In this document: piece after piece, positions 16,411 through 25,900 of the stretch | Layout of the letters: every line of letters starts with the position of its first letter | Position numbering within the stretch: the stretch's first letter is position 1 | Origin: Pseudomonas sp. MIACH | GTDB lineage: Bacteria; Pseudomonadota; Gammaproteobacteria; Pseudomonadales; Pseudomonadaceae | DNA: 64,000 nucleotides | Direction: 5' to 3' | Assembly: GCF_001269925.1 (NCBI RefSeq) | Contig: NZ_LHVO01000053.1 | Span: 186,001 to 250,000, forward strand | Notes under the pieces: generated by a model | Told to the model about the DNA's origin: nothing | The model's input: only the letters and a program-made list of their open reading frames with translations | Databases searched by the model: none | Program-made: the position numbers and the translations under genes

Positions 16411-17201
16411 TGAGCCGTCTGCGCGTGTACGGGCGCATTGCCCGCGTACTGGTGGTAGTGGCGCTGGGCTTGAGCATGGCCAGTGTGTTTGGCCTGTTCG
16501 AACGCCTGGGCGTGGCCAACTCGATGGTGCGGCGCCAACGTTGGTCGCGGTTCTTTATGGCCCGGCTGACCAACGCCCTGCCCTTTCGCGTGACGGTGCA
16601 CGGCGAGTTGCCGACGCAGCCAATGCTGTGGGTGAGCAACCACGTGTCCTGGACCGATATTCCGTTGCTGGGCGCAGTGGCGCCGATGTCGTTTTTGTCC
16701 AAGGCCGAAGTGCGCACCTGGCCGGTAGCGGGCTGGTTGGCGGCCAAGGCCGGTAGCTTGTTTATCCGTCGCGGTTCGGGTGACAGCCAGTTGATCCGCA
16801 AGCAGATGACTCGCCACCTGGAACAACAGCACCCGCTGCTGATGTTCCCCGAAGGCACCACCACCGACGGCCGCAGCCTGCGTACCTTCCACGGGCGCTT
16901 GCTGGCCAGTGCGATCGATGCGGATGTGTCGCTGCAACCGGTGGCCATCCGTTATCTGCGCAATGGGCAGGTCGACCCGCTGGCACCGTTTATTGGCGAT
17001 GACGATTTGCTCTCGCACCTGATGCGCCTGTTTGCCAATGACCAGGGCGACGTGGAAATCCATGTGCTCAAGCCGATTGCCTGCGCCGGGCAGGAACGTG
17101 CGGCGCTGGCGTTCCAGGCGCAGCAGGCGGTGCAGAAGGCGTTGTTTGGGCCGGTGCCGGAGACTGAACAAGTGCATGCTCGACCGGCTTTTGCAGCCTG
17201 A
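16410..17201 (+). CDS. olsA: Lyso-ornithine lipid O-acyltransferase
   Basis: A 263-residue 1-acylglycerol-3-phosphate acyltransferase-type enzyme (PlsC superfamily). The catalytic HxxxxD is His78 to Asp83 in NHVSWTD, and the substrate motif FPEGTT is at 146-151. One N-terminal membrane helix is present. It adds the second acyl chain to lyso-ornithine lipid. It is translationally coupled to olsB. It ends shortly before a long hairpin shared with the convergent acpH gene. Confidence 0.88.
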   Translation: MSRLRVYGRIARVLVVVALGLSMASVFGLFERLGVANSMVRRQRWSRFFMARLTNALPFRVTVHGELPTQPMLWVSNHVSWTDIPLLGAVAPMSFLSKAEVRTWPVAGWLAAKAGSLFIRRGSGDSQLIRKQMTRHLEQQHPLLMFPEGTTTDGRSLRTFHGRLLASAIDADVSLQPVAIRYLRNGQVDPLAPFIGDDDLLSHLMRLFANDQGDVEIHVLKPIACAGQERAALAFQAQQAVQKALFGPVPETEQVHARPAFAA

Positions 17202-17217
17202 GATATGAACACAGTTC

Positions 17218-17251
17218 AAATGTGGGAGGGGGCTTGCTCCCTCCCACATTT
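17218..17251. repeat. REP hairpin acting as likely bidirectional terminator
   Basis: AAATGTGGGAGGG and its reverse complement flank GGCTTGCT, forming a 13-base-pair stem. It sits exactly between the convergent olsA and acpH genes and overlaps the acpH stop codon. It is a single REP of the GTGGGAGGGGGCTTGCTCCC family. Confidence 0.8.
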
Positions 17252-17834
17252 AGCTTTGTGTTGTCAGGTGGTTATGCGCGAAGGCTTGCAGTTCGGGGTA
17301 GAAGATCCGGAAGTCTTCACTCAACGGCTCATACAACTCACGCAATTCCTGCATCGCAAACCCTAATTCCTGGGGTTGTGTGAGCCGCCGCGAAATCCCG
17401 CGCAACACCTGCTCCATCACCGCAAACTCGCGGTACGACCCCAGCCAATCATCCGCCGCCATATACGGCGCAATCTGCGCCAAGCGCCCCGGTAACTGCG
17501 GTTCGGCAGCCAATACGCGATACACCTGCGAGGTGAAATGCTCAAGCGGCTGCTCGGCATACAGTGCCCAATCCCGCGCCAGGCAATGGTCGAAGAACAC
17601 ATCGAGGACAATCCCGGCATAACGCCGTCGGGTGAGGCTGAAGCGCGACAGCGCCTCGCCCACCAACGGGTGGCTGTCGGTAAAGCGGTCGATGGAGCGA
17701 TGCAGTTGGATCGCCGCTTCGATTTGCGGGCTGAACTGGCCCTGCAGGCGGCCTTTGACGAAGTCGCCATACAGGCTACCCAGCAGTTGTGCCGGAAGTT
17801 GGCCGCCCAAGTGCAGATGTGCGAGATAATTCAT
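17250..17834 (-). CDS. acpH: Acyl carrier protein phosphodiesterase
   Basis: A 194-residue protein beginning MNYLAHLHLGG, with GDFVKGRL, IQLHRSIDRFTDSHP, RRRYAGIVLDVFFDHCLARDW and YMAADDWL. These are the conserved His/Asp-rich HD-like motifs of AcpH (DUF479), which removes the phosphopantetheine arm from acyl carrier protein. The length matches E. coli AcpH (193). The stop lies inside a REP hairpin. The start is only about 30 bases from the operator array of the divergent ArsR gene, so the regulator could also affect acpH. Confidence 0.88.
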   Translation of the reverse strand: MNYLAHLHLGGQLPAQLLGSLYGDFVKGRLQGQFSPQIEAAIQLHRSIDRFTDSHPLVGEALSRFSLTRRRYAGIVLDVFFDHCLARDWALYAEQPLEHFTSQVYRVLAAEPQLPGRLAQIAPYMAADDWLGSYREFAVMEQVLRGISRRLTQPQELGFAMQELRELYEPLSEDFRIFYPELQAFAHNHLTTQS

Positions 17835-17863
17835 GGCGCGCAGTCTAGCACTGCCGCCAACGT

Positions 17864-17970
17864 ATCGTTATAACCCGATATACCGATTTGGTCTTGATTC
17901 AGACCGAAATCATATTGGTATATCGGGATATAACGATTTAAGGTTCGCCTCATCGCGATATAACGCTTTA
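17864..17970. promoter_or_regulatory. Three-copy operator for the ArsR-family regulator
   Basis: An almost perfect inverted repeat (21-base arms at 17864-17884 and 17917-17937, 20 of 21 matching) with a second inner inverted pair (GATTTGGTC / GACCGAAATC) makes a 74-base near-palindrome. A third direct copy of the right arm (ATCGCGATATAACGCTTTA, 17952-17970) follows exactly 30 bases after ATCGGGATATAACGATTTA. The core is ATCGSGATATAACG. It fills the gap between acpH and the arsR-like gene. Confidence 0.75.
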
Positions 17971-17988
17971 CGACACCGAGCACCTGCC

Positions 17989-18315
17989 ATGTCCATCGAC
18001 CTCGACGAAATAATAAAAGCCCTGGCGCACCCAGTACGACGAGACATCCTCACCTGGCTGAAAGACCCGAAAGTGCAGTTCCCCGAGCAAGTGCACAACC
18101 ACGAATACGGCATTTGCGCCGGGCAGATCGACCAGCGCTGCGGCTTGTCCCAGTCGACCGTGTCGGCCCACCTGGCCACCTTGCAACGGGCGGGATTGAT
18201 CAGCAGCCAGAAGGCCGGGCAGTGGCACTTTTTCAAGCGCAACGAGGAAGTGATCCAAGCCTTCCTCGCAGCGCTTACCACTGAACTCAGCGCTGAAATC
18301 AGCGCGACGTTGTAA
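17989..18315 (+). CDS. ArsR-family transcriptional regulator
   Basis: A 108-residue winged-helix regulator: IIKALAHPVRRDILTWL, then the recognition helix CGLSQSTVSAHLATLQRAGLI, then a wing with WHFFKRN. There is no ELCVCDL metal-site motif; the cysteines are in GICAGQIDQRC, which suggests a thiol or electrophile sensor rather than an arsenic sensor. It precedes an exporter and an old yellow enzyme, a layout like nemR-nemA-type electrophile responses. It probably represses the operon and itself through the upstream repeats. The ATG at 17989 is chosen because it lies after the operators. Confidence 0.85.
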   Translation: MSIDLDEIIKALAHPVRRDILTWLKDPKVQFPEQVHNHEYGICAGQIDQRCGLSQSTVSAHLATLQRAGLISSQKAGQWHFFKRNEEVIQAFLAALTTELSAEISATL

Positions 18316-18328
18316 CAAGGAAACGATA

Positions 18329-19495
18329 ATGCCCCTCTCGCTACTCATACTGGCCCTCAGCGCCTTCGCCATCGGCACCACCGAGTTCGTGATCATGGGC
18401 CTGTTGCCCGATGTGGCGGCGGACCTCGGCGTCTCGATTCCCGGCGCCGGCTGGCTGGTCACCGGCTACGCCCTGGGCGTGGCCATCGGCGCGCCGTTCA
18501 TGGCACTGGCCACCGCCAAGCTGCCACGCAAGGCGGCGTTGGTAGCGTTGATGGGCATCTTTATTATCGGCAACCTGCTCTGCGCCCTGGCCAGTGACTA
18601 CAACGTGCTGATGTTTGCCCGTGTGGTCACCGCGCTGTGCCATGGCGCGTTTTTCGGGATCGGTTCGGTGGTCGCTGCCAACCTGGTGCCGGCCAACAAG
18701 CGTGCTTCGGCGGTGGCCCTGATGTTTACCGGCCTGACCCTGGCCAACGTGCTCGGTGTGCCACTGGGTACCGCGCTGGGCCAGGAAGCCGGCTGGCGCT
18801 CGACCTTCTGGGCGGTGACAGTGATTGGCGTAGTGGCGCTGATCGGCCTGATCCGCTTCCTGCCGGCCAAGCGTGACGAAGAAAAACTCGACATGCGCGC
18901 CGAGCTGGCCGCCCTCAAGGGTGCCGGCATCTGGTTGTCGCTGAGCATGACCGCGCTGTTCGCCGCGTCCATGTTCACCCTCTTCACCTATGTTGCGCCG
19001 CTGCTCGGCGATGTCACCGGCGTCTCGCCCAAAGGCGTGACCTGGACCCTGCTGCTGATCGGACTGGGCCTGACCGTGGGCAACATCATCGGCGGCAAGC
19101 TGGCGGACAAACGCCTGGCAGCCACCCTGATCGGCGTATTTATCAGCATGGCGGTGGTGTCCACCGCACTGACCTGGACCAGCGTCGCCGTGATCCCGAC
19201 CGAGATCACCCTGTTCCTGTGGGCCACCGCCTCGTTTGCCGCCGTCCCGGCGCTGCAGATCAACGTGGTGACCTTCGGCAAGGCCGCACCGAACCTGGTG
19301 TCCACCCTGAACATCGGCGCGTTCAACATCGGCAACGCCCTCGGTGCCTGGGTGGGCGGCAGCGTGATTGCCCACGGCTTTGGCCTGAGCAGCGTGCCGT
19401 TGGCGGCAGGGGCCCTGGCGATCCTGGCGCTGCTGGTGACCCTGATTACTTTCCGTCAGGGCGGCGATGCCGACCTGGCCCCTGCGACCCACTGA
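18329..19495 (+). CDS. MFS exporter, AraJ/YdhP-like
   Basis: A 388-residue major facilitator protein with 12 predicted helices, beginning LLILALSAFAIGTTEFVIMGLLPDV, the hallmark of the DHA1 AraJ/YdhP/CmlA branch. Loop motifs include GAPFMALATAKLPRKAALV. It starts 13 bases after the regulator stop behind AAGGAAACGATA. It is likely an efflux pump for a toxic small molecule also handled by the reductase downstream; the substrate is unknown. Confidence 0.85.
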   Translation: MPLSLLILALSAFAIGTTEFVIMGLLPDVAADLGVSIPGAGWLVTGYALGVAIGAPFMALATAKLPRKAALVALMGIFIIGNLLCALASDYNVLMFARVVTALCHGAFFGIGSVVAANLVPANKRASAVALMFTGLTLANVLGVPLGTALGQEAGWRSTFWAVTVIGVVALIGLIRFLPAKRDEEKLDMRAELAALKGAGIWLSLSMTALFAASMFTLFTYVAPLLGDVTGVSPKGVTWTLLLIGLGLTVGNIIGGKLADKRLAATLIGVFISMAVVSTALTWTSVAVIPTEITLFLWATASFAAVPALQINVVTFGKAAPNLVSTLNIGAFNIGNALGAWVGGSVIAHGFGLSSVPLAAGALAILALLVTLITFRQGGDADLAPATH

Positions 19496-19523
19496 TCAAC
19501 TTCAACGAGCAAGGTGTTTTCCC

Positions 19524-20579
19524 ATGACGACTATTTTCGATCCGATCAAACTGGGCGACCTGGAACTGTCGAACCGCATCATCATGGCGCCGCTGACCCG
19601 CTGCCGTGCCGACGCCGGCCGGGTACCCAACGCGCTGATGGCCGAGTACTACGTGCAGCGCGCGTCCGCCGGTCTGATCCTCAGCGAAGCCACCTCGGTG
19701 ACGCCGCTGGGCGTGGGCTACCCGGACACTCCAGGCATCTGGTCCAACGACCAGGTGCGTGGCTGGGCGAATGTCACCAAGGCTGTGCATGGCGCAGGTG
19801 GCAAGATTTTCCTGCAACTGTGGCACGTCGGCCGCATCTCCCACGCGTCCTACCTGAACGGCGAAACCCCGGTGGCACCGAGCGCGATCCAGGCTAAAGG
19901 CCACGTCAGCCTGGTGCGCCCACTCGCCGACTACCCGACCCCACGCGCCCTGGAAACCGCTGAAATCGCCGACATCGTCGACGCCTACCGCACCGGGGCC
20001 GAAAACGCCAAGGCTGCAGGCTTTGACGGCGTGGAAGTCCACGGCGCCAACGGCTACCTGCTCGACCAGTTCCTGCAGAGCAGCACCAACCAGCGTACCG
20101 ACCAGTACGGCGGCTCCCTGGAAAACCGTGCGCGCCTGCTGCTGGAAGTGACCGATGCAGTCATCGAAGTCTGGGGCGCCGGCCGTGTGGGTGTGCATTT
20201 GGCCCCCCGTGCAGACGCTCACGACATGGGTGACGACAACCTGGCCGAAACCTTCACCTACGTCGCCAGCGAACTGGGCAAGCGTGGCATCGCCTTCATC
20301 TGCTCCCGTGAAAAAGAAGGTGCTGACAGCCTGGGCCCGCGCTTGAAAAAAGCCTTCGGCGGCATGTACATCGCCAACGAACGCTTCACCAAGGACAGTG
20401 CCAATGCATGGCTGGCGGCTGGCAAGGCGGATGCGGTGGCCTTCGGCGTACCGTTCATTGCCAACCCGGACCTGCCGGTGCGCCTGAAGACCGATGCGCC
20501 GCTGAACGAAGCGAACCCGGAAACCTTCTACGCCAAGGGCCCGGTGGGTTACATCGACTACCCGACGCTGCCACTGTAA
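19524..20579 (+). CDS. Old yellow enzyme, alkene reductase (NemA/XenB type)
   Basis: A 351-residue flavin enzyme of the OYE family. It reduces activated C=C bonds (enones, maleimides) and nitro compounds using NAD(P)H and FMN. Visible marks are NRIIMAPLTRCRAD, LQLWHVGRISH, VEVHGANGYLLDQFL, NQRTDQYGGSLENRARLLLE and the C-terminal FMN-phosphate region VAFGVPFIANPDLP. The ATG at 19524 follows AGCAAGGTG. It is the third gene of the arsR-MFS-OYE operon, fitting detoxification of electrophiles. Which member (NemA, XenA or XenB) is not certain. Confidence 0.9.
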   Translation: MTTIFDPIKLGDLELSNRIIMAPLTRCRADAGRVPNALMAEYYVQRASAGLILSEATSVTPLGVGYPDTPGIWSNDQVRGWANVTKAVHGAGGKIFLQLWHVGRISHASYLNGETPVAPSAIQAKGHVSLVRPLADYPTPRALETAEIADIVDAYRTGAENAKAAGFDGVEVHGANGYLLDQFLQSSTNQRTDQYGGSLENRARLLLEVTDAVIEVWGAGRVGVHLAPRADAHDMGDDNLAETFTYVASELGKRGIAFICSREKEGADSLGPRLKKAFGGMYIANERFTKDSANAWLAAGKADAVAFGVPFIANPDLPVRLKTDAPLNEANPETFYAKGPVGYIDYPTLPL

Positions 20580-20601
20580 TCACCCGACACGCGAAACCAA
20601 A

Positions 20602-20693
20602 TATGGGAGGGGGCTTGCTCCCGATGGCGGTGCGTCAGTCACTCTATGTGTTGACTGAACCACTGCCATCGGGAGCAAGCCCCCTCCCACATC
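20602..20693. repeat. REPIN (GGGAGGGGGCTTGCTCCC family)
   Basis: Inverted REP copies at about 20604-20628 and 20665-20689 surround a 36-base spacer, followed by a run of seven T. It may also terminate the OYE operon. The rest of the 310-base gap up to 20889 holds one small hairpin and no gene that I can see. Confidence 0.85.
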
Positions 20694-20825
20694 TTTTTTT
20701 GACACTATGTTGCCCTGGGAAACATTCCTTAACAGCCTTGCAACAAAATCCCTACAAAATACTTAGGCGGCTACCTATCAACCGCCCGCCAGCCCGTATA
20801 TAAAGTCACCCCACCGATCAGGCAG

Positions 20826-20845
20826 AAGGACGATTGACCGTCCTT
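20826..20845. terminator. Small hairpin after ttgR
   Basis: AAGGACG-ATTGAC-CGTCCTT forms a seven-base-pair stem 45 bases past the end of the ttgR-like gene. There is no strong T-run on the minus strand, so termination is uncertain. Confidence 0.35.
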
Positions 20846-20889
20846 GGGCTTTACTGTTGACACACCCTGATGCAATTACGCATTTTGTC

Positions 20890-21522
20890 TTAATTGCGCA
20901 GGCTGGGGCTCCAGCGCAGCATGTCCAGCCCTGCATCCACCCAGCGCTCGGCGTCCTGATGCAACTGGAAGCTGTCGGGTACCAACAGCCACTGGCCAAT
21001 CAGCCCGTTGATGTAGGCATGCATGCACACCGCGCCACGCGTGGTGTCGAGATTTTCCGGAAGTTGCCCGCGATGGACCGCGTTACGCAGTGTCAGGCCG
21101 ATGCGCAGGTTGCATTCGAGGCTGTGGGTCTGGCGCTGACGGCGCATGTCGCACATTTCATCGGTGAATTCGCACTTATGGAACAGGATCTCATTGATGC
21201 GCCGGGTTTTCGGGTCCAGGGCCACTTGATGAAACAAATGAATCAGCAACTTGCGCATGCACCCCAGCGGGTCGAGCTCGGACTCGCTTTCACTGGCCCT
21301 TGCCAATTCATCCAAAGGCTCATGCAAGGTGTCGAGCAGGGCCTGCAACAGATCGGATTTGTTACTGAAATGCCAATAGATGGCGCCCCGCGTCACGCCG
21401 GCCAACGCGGCGATATCCGCCAACGTAGTCCGCGCAACGCCGCGTTCATAGAAGGCTTGCTCGGCGGCATCGAGAATCTGGCTGCGCGTTTCCTGAGCTT
21501 CCTCTTTGGTGCGACGAACCAT
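20890..21522 (-). CDS. ttgR: TetR-family repressor of the RND pump
   Basis: A 210-residue TetR-family protein. The N-terminal DNA-binding domain reads EEAQETRSQILDAAEQAF, then TTLADIAALAGVTRGAIYWHFSNKSDL. The C-terminal ligand domain resembles TtgR/EmhR/AcrR (PLDELARA, MRKLLIHLFHQV, INEILFHKCEF). TtgR leaves its operator on binding plant flavonoids or antibiotics. It is divergent from ttgABC, and the operator matches that of P. putida. In P. fluorescens the same locus is called emhR. Confidence 0.9.
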   Translation of the reverse strand: MVRRTKEEAQETRSQILDAAEQAFYERGVARTTLADIAALAGVTRGAIYWHFSNKSDLLQALLDTLHEPLDELARASESESELDPLGCMRKLLIHLFHQVALDPKTRRINEILFHKCEFTDEMCDMRRQRQTHSLECNLRIGLTLRNAVHRGQLPENLDTTRGAVCMHAYINGLIGQWLLVPDSFQLHQDAERWVDAGLDMLRWSPSLRN

Positions 21523-21689
21523 GGCAGTAAAACCTCAATCAGGACACTTGGGACTGACGTTAACGCGGCGCTAACAAGCGCTAACGATCATCTGAATAAT
21601 TGTGGGACGACACCGTCATGGGAGCCGAACGTACTAAAATCGAGGCTTTGGGCGGTGCTTTGTCAACATTCCGCAAAACCTGTCAAGAG

Positions 21690-21719
21690 TTTACAAACAA
21701 CCATGAACGTAAGTATATT
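21690..21719 (+). promoter_or_regulatory. ttgA promoter with overlapping TtgR operator
   Basis: TTTACA at 21690-21695, 18 bases, then TATATT at 21714-21719 form a sigma70-like promoter. The segment TTACAAACAACCATGAACGT then AAGTA is nearly identical to the TtgR operator described in P. putida, so repressor binding would block RNA polymerase. The rest of 21523-21808 shows no gene. Confidence 0.75.
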
Positions 21720-21808
21720 GCGTAGCAAGCTACTTATCCACTCACGGCTTGTTTTTCACCCTTCCACCCTTCTTGTGCGCACCCTGCGCGCCTGACCCGA
21801 GGATCTTC

Positions 21809-22957
21809 ATGCAACTTAAGCCAGCTGTTACCGCTCTGGTCACTGCCGTCGCCCTGGCATCGCTGCTCAGCGGATGTAAAAAGGAAGAAGCGGCTCCGCC
21901 CGCTCAAGCCCCTCAGGTCGGCGTGGTCACCATTCAACCGCAAGCCTTTACCCTGACGTCCGAGCTGCCAGGCCGCACCACCGCCTACCGCATTGCGGAA
22001 GTTCGCCCACAGGTCAACGGCATCATCCTCAAGCGCCTGTTCAAGGAAGGCGCGGACGTGAAAGAAGGCCAGCAGCTTTATCAGATCGATCCGTCGGTCT
22101 ACGAGGCCACCCTCAAAAGCGCACAAGCCAGCCTGACCCAGACCAAGTCCATCTCCGACCGCTACAAGCAGTTGGTCGATGAGCAAGCCGTCAGCCGTCA
22201 GGAATACGACACTGCCGTCGCCAACCGCATGACTGCGGAAGCAAACGTTCAAACCGCCCAGATCAACGTGCGCTACACCAAAGTGTTCGCGCCGATCTCC
22301 GGGCGTATTGGCCGTTCTGCGGTGACCGAAGGCGCGCTGGTCAGCAATGGCCAGGCCGATGCCATGGCCGTAATCCAGCAACTGGACCCGATCTACGTCG
22401 ACGTCACGCAGTCTTCGGCTGAAATGCTGAAACTGCGCCGCGACCTGGAAAGCGGCCAGCTGGAAAAAGCCGGCGCCAATGCCGCCAAGGTCAAGCTGAC
22501 CCTGGAAGACGGCAGCGACTACGGCCAGGACGGCAAGCTGGAATTCTCCGAAGTATCGGTCGACCAGACCACCGGTTCCGTGACCCTGCGCGCCGTGTTC
22601 CCCAACCCTGACCACACCCTGCTGCCGGGCATGTTCGTACACGCCCAACTGCAAGCGGGCGTGAACAGCAAGGCCATCCTCGCACCACAGCAAGGCGTGA
22701 CCCGCGACCTCAAGGGCATCCCGACCGCGCTGGTGGTGAACGCCGAAAACAAGGTCGAGCAGCGTGTACTGGTAGCCAACCGCACCGCCGGCGCCTATTG
22801 GCTGGTGGAAAAAGGCCTGAATGCCGGTGACCGCGTGATCACCGAAGGCCTGCAATACGTCAAGCCGGGCGTGGAGGTCAAGGTCAAGGACGCTGACAAC
22901 GCCAAGCCTGCCGGTTCCGCCGCTGCTCCTGCTGCCGCGCCTGGCCAAGGGGAGTAA
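21809..22957 (+). CDS. ttgA: RND efflux periplasmic adaptor lipoprotein
   Basis: A 382-residue membrane fusion protein of the MexA/AcrA/TtgA type (EmhA in P. fluorescens). The lipobox is LLSGC (Cys about 24), followed by the barrel-sandwich halves (TTAYRIAEVRPQVNGIILKR and RYTKVFAPISGRIGRSAVTEG) around an alpha-hairpin, then beta-barrel and membrane-proximal domains. It links the inner-membrane pump to the outer-membrane channel. It starts behind GAGGATCTTC and ends three bases before ttgB. Confidence 0.92.
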   Translation: MQLKPAVTALVTAVALASLLSGCKKEEAAPPAQAPQVGVVTIQPQAFTLTSELPGRTTAYRIAEVRPQVNGIILKRLFKEGADVKEGQQLYQIDPSVYEATLKSAQASLTQTKSISDRYKQLVDEQAVSRQEYDTAVANRMTAEANVQTAQINVRYTKVFAPISGRIGRSAVTEGALVSNGQADAMAVIQQLDPIYVDVTQSSAEMLKLRRDLESGQLEKAGANAAKVKLTLEDGSDYGQDGKLEFSEVSVDQTTGSVTLRAVFPNPDHTLLPGMFVHAQLQAGVNSKAILAPQQGVTRDLKGIPTALVVNAENKVEQRVLVANRTAGAYWLVEKGLNAGDRVITEGLQYVKPGVEVKVKDADNAKPAGSAAAPAAAPGQGE

Positions 22958-22960
22958 TCC

Positions 22961-25900
22961 ATGTCGAAATTTTTTATCGACCGTCCCATTTTCGCCTGGG
23001 TAATTGCCCTGGTGATCATGCTGGTCGGGGCACTGTCGATCCTGAAGTTGCCCATCAACCAATACCCGGCCATCGCGCCAACCGCCATCGACATCCAGGT
23101 GACCTACCCAGGCGCGTCCGCACAAACCGTGCAGGACACCGTGGTGCAGGTCATCGAGCAACAGCTCAACGGTATCGACAACCTGCGCTATGTGGCCTCG
23201 GACAGTAACTCCGACGGCAGCATGACCATCACCGCGACGTTCAACCAGGGTACCAACCCGGACATCGCCCAGGTTCAGGTGCAGAACAAGCTGAACCTGG
23301 CGACCCCACTGCTGCCGCAAGAAGTGCAGCAGCAGGGTATCCGCGTGACCAAGTCGGTGAAGAACTTCCTGATGGTGATCGGTCTGGTGTCGGAAGACGG
23401 CAGCATGACCAAGGATGACCTGTCCAACTACATCGTTTCCAACATCCAGGACCCGATTTCCCGGACCGCCGGTGTCGGTGACTTCCAGGTGTTCGGTTCG
23501 CAGTACGCCATGCGTATCTGGCTGGACCCGGCCAAGCTGAACAACTTCCAGCTCACACCGGTCGATGTCAGCAGCGCCATCGCCGCGCAGAACGTGCAGG
23601 TGGCGACCGGTCAATTGGGCGGCCTGCCTGCCCTGCCCGGCAACCAGTTGAACGCCACCATCATCGGCAAGACCCGCCTGCAAACGGCGGAGCAGTTCGG
23701 CAATATCCTGATGAAGGTCAATGCCGACGGCTCCCAGGTTCGCCTGCATGACGTAGCGCGTATCGAACTCGGCGGCCAGAACTACAGCATCAGCGCACAG
23801 TTCAACGGCAACCCGGCTTCCGGTATGGCGATCAAGCTCGCGTCGGGCGCCAACGCCCTGGACACCGCCAAGGCCATCCGTGCCACTGTGGCGTCCCTGG
23901 AACCGTTCTTCCCGCCAGGCATGAAGGCGGTGGTGCCGTATGACACCACCCCAGTCGTGACCGAATCGATCTCCGGTGTAGTTGACACCCTGGTCGAAGC
24001 GATCGTGCTGGTGTTCCTGGTGATGTTCCTGTTCCTGCAGAACTTCCGCGCCACCATCATCACCACCATGACCGTACCGGTGGTATTGCTGGGTACCTTC
24101 GGGATCCTCGCGGCATTCGGTTTCACCATCAACACCTTGACCATGTTCGGCATGATCCTGGCCATCGGCTTGCTGGTGGACGACGCCATCGTCGTGGTGG
24201 AAAACGTCGAGCGGGTAATGGCCGAGGAACACCTGTCGCCGAAAGAAGCGACGGTCAAGTCCATGGGCCAGATCCAGGGCGCCCTCGTGGGTATCGCCCT
24301 GGTACTGTCGGCGGTACTGTTGCCAATGGCGTTCTTCGGCGGCTCCACCGGTGTGATCTACAAACAGTTCTCCATCACCATCGTTTCGGCCATGGCGTTG
24401 TCGGTACTGGTTGCCCTGATCTTCACCCCGGCCCTGTGCGCCACCATGCTCAAGCCGATCGACCCCGAGAAGCACGGCCAACCCAAGCGTGGTTTCTTCG
24501 GCTGGTTCAACCGCACCTTCGACCGTGGCGTACTGAGCTACGAGCGCGGCGTGGGCAACATGATCAAGCACAAGATCCCGGCGTTCCTCGTGTACGCGCT
24601 GATCATCGCCGGCATGGTCTGGCTGTTCATGCGCATCCCGGCCGCGTTCCTGCCCGATGAAGACCAGGGCGTGATCTTTGCCCAGGTGCAGACCCCGGTA
24701 GGTTCTTCGGCTGAGCGCACGCAAAAAGTCATCGACGACATGCGCGCCTATCTGCTCAATGACAAGGAAGGCGAGCCAGGCGAAGGCAAAGGCGTGAAAT
24801 CGGTGTTTACCGTGAACGGCTTCAACTTCGCCGGTCGTGGACAGAGTTCGGGCCTGGCCTTCGTGATGCTCAAGCCGTGGGATGAGCGTGATGCTTCCAC
24901 CTCGGTATTCGAGATTGCCAAGCGTGCCCAGGGCTACTTCATGCAGACCTTCCAGGACGCCATGGTATTTGCCATCGTGCCACCGTCGGTACTGGAGTTG
25001 GGTAACGCCACCGGTTTCGACGTGTTCCTGCAGGACCAGGGCGGCGTTGGCCATGAAAAGCTGATGGCTGCGCGTAACCAGTTCCTGGGCATGGCTGCCC
25101 AGAGCAAGATCCTCGCCGGTGTGCGTCCCAACGGTGTGAACGATGAGCCGCAGTACGAGCTCACCGTCGACGACGAGAAGGCCAGCGCCCAAGGTATCAC
25201 GCTGTCCAACATCAACCAGACCTTGGCGATTGCCTTGGGTGGCAGCTACGTCAACGACTTCATCGACCGTGGTCGGGTGAAGAAGGTCTACGTGCAGGGT
25301 GAAGCCGCCAGCCGGATGTCCCCGGAAGACCTGAACAAATGGTACGTGCGCAGCGACTCCGGGAAGATGGTGCCGTTGTCGGCCATCGCCTCGGGCAAGT
25401 GGATCTACGGCTCGCCGAAGCTCTCGCGTTATAACGGTGTAGCGGCGATGGAAATCCTCGGTACCCCGGCACCGGGCTACAGTACCGGTGACGCCATGGC
25501 CGAAGTCGAACGCCTCGCCAAGCAACTGCCGGCCGGCGTGGGCTACGCCTGGACGGGCCTGTCGTATGAAGAACGCCTGTCCGGCTCCCAGGCGCCGGCG
25601 CTGTACGCACTGTCGCTGCTGGTGGTGTTCCTGTGCCTCGCGGCACTGTACGAAAGCTGGTCGATTCCAATCGCGGTGATCCTGGTGGTTCCGCTGGGCG
25701 TGGTAGGGGCGTTGATCGCCACCAGCATGCGCGGCTTGTCCAACGACGTGTTCTTCCAGGTGGGCTTGTTGGTGACGGTGGGCCTGGCGGCGAAGAACGC
25801 CATTCTGATCGTCGAGTTCGCCAAGGAGCTGCACGAGCAAGGCAAAGGCATCGTAGAAGCCGCGATCGAGGCCTCCCGGATGCGTCTGCGGCCGATCATC

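Noticed and set aside
20602..20693. Repeated GGGAGGGGGCTTGCTCCC units as a possible CRISPR array
   Set aside because: Copies are inverted pairs scattered over the window with no regular spacers or cas genes; they are REPINs.
21734..25840. A 1368-codon open frame on the minus strand across ttgA and ttgB
   Set aside because: It is antisense to two certain genes, its translation is compositionally odd (rich in His, Gln, Gly, Val) and follows the third-position GC bias of the real frame.
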